NCBI GenBank assembly: GCA_905234845.1
Contig: CAJOIW010000002.1
Span: 1 to 64,000, forward strand
Direction of reading: 5' to 3'
DNA from: an uncultured Prevotella sp.
GTDB taxonomy: Bacteria; Bacteroidota; Bacteroidia; Bacteroidales; Bacteroidaceae
DNA length: 64,000 nt
The translations under genes and the position numbers were made by a program. The notes under the pieces were generated by a model. That model was not told the DNA's origin. It ran no database searches and worked only from the letters and a program-made list of their open reading frames with translations. Each line of letters opens with the position of its first letter. Positions within the stretch are counted from its first letter, which is position 1. Below are positions 58,055 to 64,000 of the stretch, piece by piece.

Positions 58055-58801
58055 ATGGAAAAGATAGGGCGATACGAATTTCTGGCAGAACCGTTCCATT
58101 GTGATTTCGAGCGTCGACTGACCATGGGGCATTTAGGAAACCATTTGCTCAATGCGGCTGACTTTCATTCCAATGACCGCAATTTCGGAATGAATTATCT
58201 GAATCCGCGTCATCTGACATGGGTACTTTCACGGCTTGCCATCGAGCTTGACGAGATGCCAAAGGCTTATGATCGTTTTATGGTGGAGACGTGGGTGGAG
58301 AGTGCCATGCGATTTTTTACTAATCGTAATTTCAAAATAATAGCTGGGGACAAAGTCTATGGTTATGGTCGTTCTGTCTGGGCGATGATAGACACTGAAA
58401 CGCGTCAGCCAGCCGATATCCTCTCGATTCGCGACGGTGAGATGTTGCAGTGGACAGATGCGGAAAGAGAATGTCCCATCGCTAAGAGCTCACGGGTGAA
58501 GATGGATGATGAGGCCAGTCTGGTACGCTCTATCGATACTTTCTATAGTGATGTCGACATGAACGGGCATGTGAATAGTATTCGCTACATTGAGCACGTT
58601 ATCGACCTCTGGCCGACGGACTGGTATCACACGTATCGTTTGTTTCGTTTCGAGGTGGCCTACGTGGCCGAGGCTCATGCCGGTGACCGGTTGTCGTTTT
58701 ATCGTGAACAGGAATGTGAGGGCATTTTCAACGTACGCATCTGTAAGGATGATGGTGTGGAAGTTGCGCGGTGCAAACTCTTTTTCGTAAATAAAGCATA
58801 A
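58055..58801 (+). CDS. acyl-ACP thioesterase-like protein
   Basis: Hot-dog repeats, DVDMNGHVNSIRYIEHVID. Confidence 0.88.
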   Translation: MEKIGRYEFLAEPFHCDFERRLTMGHLGNHLLNAADFHSNDRNFGMNYLNPRHLTWVLSRLAIELDEMPKAYDRFMVETWVESAMRFFTNRNFKIIAGDKVYGYGRSVWAMIDTETRQPADILSIRDGEMLQWTDAERECPIAKSSRVKMDDEASLVRSIDTFYSDVDMNGHVNSIRYIEHVIDLWPTDWYHTYRLFRFEVAYVAEAHAGDRLSFYREQECEGIFNVRICKDDGVEVARCKLFFVNKA

Positions 58802-58827
58802 GAAAATTTGGATATCTCGTAATAATT

Positions 58828-58863
58828 TAATACTTTTGCAGGCGAAATCTTGCAAAAGTATTA
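58828..58863. promoter_or_regulatory. 13-bp perfect inverted repeat overlapping ilvC -7 element
   Basis: TAATACTTTTGCA-N10-TGCAAAAGTATTA; -7 TACTTTTG at 58831-58838. Confidence 0.85.
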
Positions 58864-58889
58864 TTTTATATAGGTAAAAGGAGAATATT

Positions 58890-59933
58890 ATGGCACAAAT
58901 GAATTTCGGTGGCATCATGGAGACGGTTGTCACGAGTAAAGAGTTTTCATTGGAAAAAGCACGTGAAGTATTGAAAAACGAGACTATCGCCGTCATCGGC
59001 TATGGCATACAGGGTCCTGGACAAGCTGGCAACCTGCGCGACAATGGTTTCAATGTCATCGTCGGTCAGCGTGAGGGCAAGACATTTGACAAGGCTGTTG
59101 CCGATGGGTGGGTGCCTGGCGAGACGCTCTTCTCCATTGAGGAGGCTGCTAAGCGCGGAACCATCATCTGTATGTTGCTCTCTGATGCAGGACAGATAGC
59201 GGCATGGCCTGTTATTAAACCGCATCTTACTGCAGGAAAAACACTCTACTACAGTCATGGCTTTGCCATCAATTGGAGCGACCGCACAGGTGTTGTTCCG
59301 CCCAAAGATATCGACGTAATACTTGTTGCACCGAAGGGCTCGGGTACATCTTTGCGCACCATGTTCAAAGAAGGACGCGGACTGAATTGTTCTTATGCTG
59401 TCTATCAGGATGCGTCTGGCAAGGCTGAGGAGAAGACTCTCGCTTTCGGCATTGGCATAGGTGCGGGCTATCTCTTTAAGACAACGTTCCAGCGTGAGGC
59501 TGTCAGTGATCTCACGGGTGAGCGCGGTTCGCTCATGGGAGCCATTGAGGGACTGCTGGAGGCACAATACGACGTGCTCCGTGCTCATGGTCATTCGCCT
59601 TCCGAAGCTTTCAACGAGACGGTTGAGGAACTTACCCAGAGCCTTGGTCCGCTCTTTGCACAGAAAGGTATGGACTGGATGTACGCTAACTGTTCTACCA
59701 CCGCCCAGCGTGGTGCACTCGATTGGGCACCCCGTTTCCGCGAGGCATTGAAGCCTGTCATGGAAGAACTCTATGCAGCTGTGGAGAGTGGCGAGGAGGC
59801 TCAGCGTAGCATCGACTCCAACTCGAAGCCTGACTATCGCGAGGGTCTGGAGAAAGAGCTTGCTGCCATGCGTAACAAGGAAATGTGGCAGACTGGTGCC
59901 GTTGTGCGCGAGCTCCGGCCAGAGAATAATTAG
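58890..59933 (+). CDS. ilvC: ketol-acid reductoisomerase
   Basis: IAVIGYGIQGPGQAGNLRDNGFNVIVGQREG, APKGSGTSLR, RGALDWAPRFREALKPVMEELY. Confidence 0.97.
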   Translation: MAQMNFGGIMETVVTSKEFSLEKAREVLKNETIAVIGYGIQGPGQAGNLRDNGFNVIVGQREGKTFDKAVADGWVPGETLFSIEEAAKRGTIICMLLSDAGQIAAWPVIKPHLTAGKTLYYSHGFAINWSDRTGVVPPKDIDVILVAPKGSGTSLRTMFKEGRGLNCSYAVYQDASGKAEEKTLAFGIGIGAGYLFKTTFQREAVSDLTGERGSLMGAIEGLLEAQYDVLRAHGHSPSEAFNETVEELTQSLGPLFAQKGMDWMYANCSTTAQRGALDWAPRFREALKPVMEELYAAVESGEEAQRSIDSNSKPDYREGLEKELAAMRNKEMWQTGAVVRELRPENN

Positions 59934-59964
59934 GAAGAAATCTCACCTATAACATCTTTATGAG

Positions 59965-59994
59965 TGTCTGGCTCTATGGAGTCAGACATTTTTT
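59965..59994 (+). terminator. intrinsic terminator after ilvC
   Basis: TGTCTGGCTC-N4-GAGTCAGACA-TTTTTT. Confidence 0.85.
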
Positions 59995-60014
59995 GATGAG
60001 AATTTTTATTTTGA

Positions 60015-61910
60015 TTATTTTTTAGATAGGAAACAACCGTTGAGGGTAATGATTTCCTCATGAATGAGGTATTCGAGGACGACATCGAGTTGTCGGGTGG
60101 GTACTTGCAGTTGGTGTAATTCGGTAATGTGATGGCTTTCGTGGTCGGCAAGTAGCTCAAGTATGTGTTGTTTGGCTGATGATAGTTGGTCTTCGCTAAA
60201 CTGGTCGGTACGGTGGTCAAGGCATACATCACATTGCTGACAGTCGTTGGTGCGCTCTTCTCCGAAGTAACGAAGCAACTGGCGTGAACGGCAGACATCG
60301 TCGTTTTCCGCATAGTTGATGATAGCATGTATGCGACGTTCGAATTGTTCTTTGCGCTGTTCGTAAATTTCTGGCCCGATGATAATGCGCTCGGTCTCCT
60401 CGCGATCACGCAGGTAAGTAATGTAGGGAGTCTTACGTTGGGGAATGAAGTTGAGAATGCCTCGTTGGCTGAGAGCCCTTAGACTAAGGTAGATTTGTTC
60501 TTGTGAAAGTCCGGAATGGTTGGCGAGAAGGCTTTCGTCGATGTAGACATAGTCGGCAAAGAGACCTCCGTAGTTGCGGAGTAGTGCGTTTACAACGGTG
60601 TCCTCCTGAGCCGATAGGTTCTTAAGTTGATATAGTTCGTTTCGGTTGAGTAGGAATCGCAGTCGCGCAGCAGCTTCGGGCTCTGTTTCATATTCTATAT
60701 AGCCCGCTTGTTGAAGAATCTTGAGAGATGAGTTGACAAGGGTGGGGAAGTGTCGGAAGGTTTGGCTGAATTTGTCGATATCGAAAGCATGTGTACCCCA
60801 TGCGCCGCTGCCTGCACCAATCTGATAGAAGAAAGCAAGGTCTTCATATACCTTTCTGATGTAGTCTTTTTCTGGAAAGTTGTCGGAAATGCGTTTGATA
60901 AGTTTTCTGTGATCACTTCCGTTGAATAGCAGTACAGCATATGCTTTTTGCCCATCGCGTCCGGCACGACCGGCTTCTTGAAAATAGGCTTCGATAGAGT
61001 CAGGGCAGTCGGTGTGAATAACAAGCCTTACGTCGGGCTTGTCGATGCCCATGCCGAAGGCGTTTGTGGCAACCATGACGCGTACTTTGTCATCGTGCCA
61101 TTGTTGTTGTTGGTGGTCTTTAGTGGCATGTTCAAGACCGGCATGGTAGTATGTAGCACTGATACTGGCAGTGTTGAGTATTTTGCTGATTTCTATGCTT
61201 TGTTTTCGGCTGCGCACATAGACGATGGCCGATCCTCTTACGGAGGTGAGGATGTGAATAAGCTCAGCTGTTTTGTCAGTGGCATGGCGAACAACATAGG
61301 CAAGGTTCTTGCGCTCGAAGCTCATGCGAAACAGACACTTATCTTTAAAACATAGTTTCTCTTGTATGTCGTCAGCTACCTCTGGCGTAGCAGTAGCTGT
61401 GAGAGCAAGTACGGGGATGTTGGGCTTTAATCGGCGAATGTCGGCAATATGGAGATAGGAGGGTCGGAAGTCATATCCCCACTGGCTGATGCAGTGAGCC
61501 TCGTCGACGGTGATGAAACTCACTTTAATTCGACGGAGTTTAGTAAGGAAAAATTCGGAATTCAGTCGTTCGGGCGAGATGTAGAGCAGTTTGGTACCGC
61601 CGAGAATAGCATTATCGAGTCGAGTAACTACTTCATTGTGTGTCATGCCAGAATAGATGGCTGCCGCCTTAATGCCACGTCGTCGCAGATGGGCAACTTG
61701 GTCTTTCATCAGGGCGATGAGGGGAGTGATGACAATGCATGTGCCTTCCATGGCCAGTGCAGGTACTTGAAACGTAATGGACTTGCCGCCGCCTGTCGGC
61801 ATCAGTCCGAGTGTGTCGTGACCGCTGCCGATGCTCTCAATAATTTCGCGCTGAATACCGCGAAAATCATTGAAGCCGAAATATTCCTGGAGAATGGCTC
61901 GGTAGTTCAT
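60015..61910 (-). CDS. recQ: ATP-dependent DNA helicase RecQ
   Basis: LMPTGGGKSITFQVPAL, VDEAHCISQWGYDFRPSY, RQC zinc Cys cluster CRSRQLLRYFGE...CQQCDVC. Confidence 0.97.
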   Translation of the reverse strand: MNYRAILQEYFGFNDFRGIQREIIESIGSGHDTLGLMPTGGGKSITFQVPALAMEGTCIVITPLIALMKDQVAHLRRRGIKAAAIYSGMTHNEVVTRLDNAILGGTKLLYISPERLNSEFFLTKLRRIKVSFITVDEAHCISQWGYDFRPSYLHIADIRRLKPNIPVLALTATATPEVADDIQEKLCFKDKCLFRMSFERKNLAYVVRHATDKTAELIHILTSVRGSAIVYVRSRKQSIEISKILNTASISATYYHAGLEHATKDHQQQQWHDDKVRVMVATNAFGMGIDKPDVRLVIHTDCPDSIEAYFQEAGRAGRDGQKAYAVLLFNGSDHRKLIKRISDNFPEKDYIRKVYEDLAFFYQIGAGSGAWGTHAFDIDKFSQTFRHFPTLVNSSLKILQQAGYIEYETEPEAAARLRFLLNRNELYQLKNLSAQEDTVVNALLRNYGGLFADYVYIDESLLANHSGLSQEQIYLSLRALSQRGILNFIPQRKTPYITYLRDREETERIIIGPEIYEQRKEQFERRIHAIINYAENDDVCRSRQLLRYFGEERTNDCQQCDVCLDHRTDQFSEDQLSSAKQHILELLADHESHHITELHQLQVPTRQLDVVLEYLIHEEIITLNGCFLSKK

Positions 61911-61918
61911 GGCTCATA

Positions 61919-61996
61919 GTTCATAGTTTATAGTGCATATTCATAATAGTTCCGATGTGCCAGCCTAATGTTGAACTATGCACTATAGACTATAAA
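61919..61996. repeat. inverted repeat between recQ and recJ
   Basis: CATAGTTTATAGTGCATATTC vs GAACTATGCACTATAGACTATAAA. Confidence 0.75.
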
Positions 61997-63718
61997 TTAT
62001 TCTTCTCTTGGTCTGATGTCTTCGATTTGTAATTGTATAAGGTTGCGTTTAAAGACATTTTCTTCAATAGTATAGGCAATATCGAAAGCTCGTTTCGACT
62101 TGATATACCGTGCCGACGCACTTTGCCCAAAGGCGATGCCGCTAAGTACATTACCTGATTTTGAATCTACCAATTCGAGTTTGATGTGCTCTTGATCGCG
62201 CCCTACAACCTTGCTGGTACCATAGTCATAAACGGCTTCAGTACAGAAAACCGGTTTGGGGTTGCAGGGTCCGAAGGGTGCGAAGCGTTTCAGTCCGTTT
62301 TGCAGGCGTTTAGCGATGTCGCGGAAGTCGATGACGGCATCGATGTTCAGTGTAGGCTCTGTTTGTTCGGGTTGGATGTGTTCTTCCACATATTGCTGGA
62401 AGCGTTGACGGAACTCAGGAATGTCTTTCCAACGCATAGTGAGCCCTGCGGCATAGGTGTGTCCACCGAAGTTGATGAGCAGGTCACGACAACTCTTAAT
62501 GGCAGCATATACGTCGAAACCTGTGACAGAGCGTGCCGAGCCAGTGGCTAAGTCTCCGTCACGTGTCATGACGACAGTAGGACGGAAATAGATTTCAGTG
62601 AGTCGTGAGGCCACAATACCGATGACTCCTTTCTTCCAATTCTCATCGTAGAGTACCATGCTCGATTGATGTTTTTGACTTTCAAGCCTTTCTACAATCT
62701 GATTGGCTTCTTCAGTCATTTGGCGGTCAATGTCCTTTCGTTGTTCATTATAGCCATCAATGTGCCGTGCCATCTTTACTGCAACTTGATAGTCGCGTTC
62801 CACAAGCAGATCGACGCTCTTGCGCCCGTTCTCCATTCGTCCGGAGGCGTTAATTCGAGGACCGATTTTGAAGATGATGTCGCTCATGGATATTTCTCTT
62901 CCGTTCAAACCACACACGTCTATGATAGCTTTTAATCCTATGTTGGGGTTTTGATTAAGCTGTTTCAGGCCGTGGAAAGCAAGAATGCGATTTTCATCTG
63001 CAACGGGCACTATGTCTGCAGCTATACTCACGGCGCAGAAGTCGAGTAATGGGATGAGCCGCGAAAATGGAATGCCGTTGTTTTTGGCGAAGGCCTGCAT
63101 AAGTTTGAAGCCTACACCGCAGCCACATAGTTCCTTGAAGGGATAGCTGTCATCGGGTCGTTTGGGGTTGAGGATAGCCACAGCTGGAGGCATTTCCTCG
63201 TCGGGTACATGATGGTCGCAGATGATGAAGTCAATGCCCATCTCTTTTGCCTTAGCAATCTGAGCGATGGCTTTTATACCACAATCAAGAATGATAACAA
63301 GTTTTACACCCGTTTTTTTTGCATATTCTAATCCTTTTTCACTTACTCCATAGCCTTCGTCGTAGCGGTCTGGAATGTAATAATCAATGTTCGAGTAGAA
63401 TTGTTGCAAAAACTTGTAGACCAGCGCCACTGCAGTGCATCCGTCCACATCGTAATCGCCATAGACGAGAATGCGCTCTTTTCGTCCCATAGCATCGTTC
63501 AGACGGTCAACAGCAACATCCATATCCTTCATCAAAAAAGGATTGATAAGGTCAGCTAGTTGTGGTCGGAAGAATCGTTTAGCTGCGCTTTCGGTCGTAA
63601 TGCCACGTCTGATAAGCAGTAATGCCAGTACACTTCCGATATTCAACTTCTCGCCTAGTTCTTTAGCTGTCTGTTGTTCTGTGGCTGTGGGTTCTTGATA
63701 ATTCCATTTAAAAAGCAT
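61997..63718 (-). CDS. recJ: single-stranded-DNA-specific exonuclease RecJ
   Basis: YGDYDVDGCTAVALVYKFL, ILDCGIKA, ICDHHVPDEEMPPAVAILNPKR, RINASGRM, GGHTYAAGLTM. Confidence 0.97.
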   Translation of the reverse strand: MLFKWNYQEPTATEQQTAKELGEKLNIGSVLALLLIRRGITTESAAKRFFRPQLADLINPFLMKDMDVAVDRLNDAMGRKERILVYGDYDVDGCTAVALVYKFLQQFYSNIDYYIPDRYDEGYGVSEKGLEYAKKTGVKLVIILDCGIKAIAQIAKAKEMGIDFIICDHHVPDEEMPPAVAILNPKRPDDSYPFKELCGCGVGFKLMQAFAKNNGIPFSRLIPLLDFCAVSIAADIVPVADENRILAFHGLKQLNQNPNIGLKAIIDVCGLNGREISMSDIIFKIGPRINASGRMENGRKSVDLLVERDYQVAVKMARHIDGYNEQRKDIDRQMTEEANQIVERLESQKHQSSMVLYDENWKKGVIGIVASRLTEIYFRPTVVMTRDGDLATGSARSVTGFDVYAAIKSCRDLLINFGGHTYAAGLTMRWKDIPEFRQRFQQYVEEHIQPEQTEPTLNIDAVIDFRDIAKRLQNGLKRFAPFGPCNPKPVFCTEAVYDYGTSKVVGRDQEHIKLELVDSKSGNVLSGIAFGQSASARYIKSKRAFDIAYTIEENVFKRNLIQLQIEDIRPREE

Positions 63719-63842
63719 TATATATTTTATCTTATTTTTTTCCTTGTTCGGATTGGGGCAAATTACCCCAAACTAATTTCAGCGTGTAAAGTTACAAAGA
63801 AAAAATGAGACTGCAATGCTTTTCGGGCGAAAAAGTAGTGTT

Positions 63843-63886
63843 AAAGATGTTGAAAGGGGAGTTCGCGACTCCCCTTTCAATATCTT
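63843..63886. terminator. intrinsic terminator
   Basis: AAAGATGTTGAAAGGGGAGT-TCGCG-ACTCCCCTTTCAATATCTTT (19/20). Confidence 0.85.
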
Positions 63887-64000
63887 TTAGATTCCGATTT
63901 TCTTTCGGATTGCCTTTGGTATGGCGTTCTTGTTCACCATATAGTCCATAGTATTGGCGGCGATAAAGGCTTTCGACATATACCAGATACCTTTGTATTC
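63887..64000 (-). CDS. partial CDS, C-terminus, truncated by window edge
   Basis: Minus-strand reading EYKGIWYMSKAFIAANTMDYMVNKNAIPKAIRKKIGI* followed by terminator. Confidence 0.6.
   Translation of the reverse strand, partial: EYKGIWYMSKAFIAANTMDYMVNKNAIPKAIRKKIGI

Overview
This 64 kb window looks like a Bacteroidales chromosome, probably Prevotella-like. The support is TAnnTTTG promoters, SusB/GH97, BACON/M60, T9SS-like C-termini and an ssrA tag of GENNYALAA. Contents in order: folB, amidase, mlaD-like, dnaA, mgtC-like, TonB receptor and tmRNA; a capsule/exopolysaccharide locus (about 8.5-27.6 kb); dinB; a TPP-riboswitch thiamine uptake operon (OMP + PnuC-like); GH97, LRR, M60 and nuclease genes; ffh, folD; a 2-oxoacid:ferredoxin oxidoreductase operon; a large SGNH-type secreted protein; a CobS-like ORF; OmpA; the ilvDBNC operon; recQ and recJ. 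The strongest unexplained signal is a family of five intergenic arrays at 8137-8240, 27814-27917, 35138-35241, 45122-45225 and 55440-55586. Each has 5 (one has 7) 15-16 bp dyad-symmetric modules of the type GAAAGAC-C-GTCTTTC. The start-to-start pitch is exactly 22 bp in four loci and 21-23 bp in the fifth. Module sequences diverge between loci, but dyad symmetry, pitch and module order are kept, and neighbouring modules show compensatory complementarity (perfect 15 bp and 30 bp inverted repeats). I do not recognise this as a named element. Other items: an 8-bp tandem repeat spanning folB stop to the amidase start, a duplicated promoter/leader cassette upstream of tmRNA and a zinc-ribbon gene, a GC-rich palindromic repeat captured in frame inside pnuC, and a 13-bp perfect inverted repeat over the ilvC promoter. 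All calls were made by eye, with no database searches.
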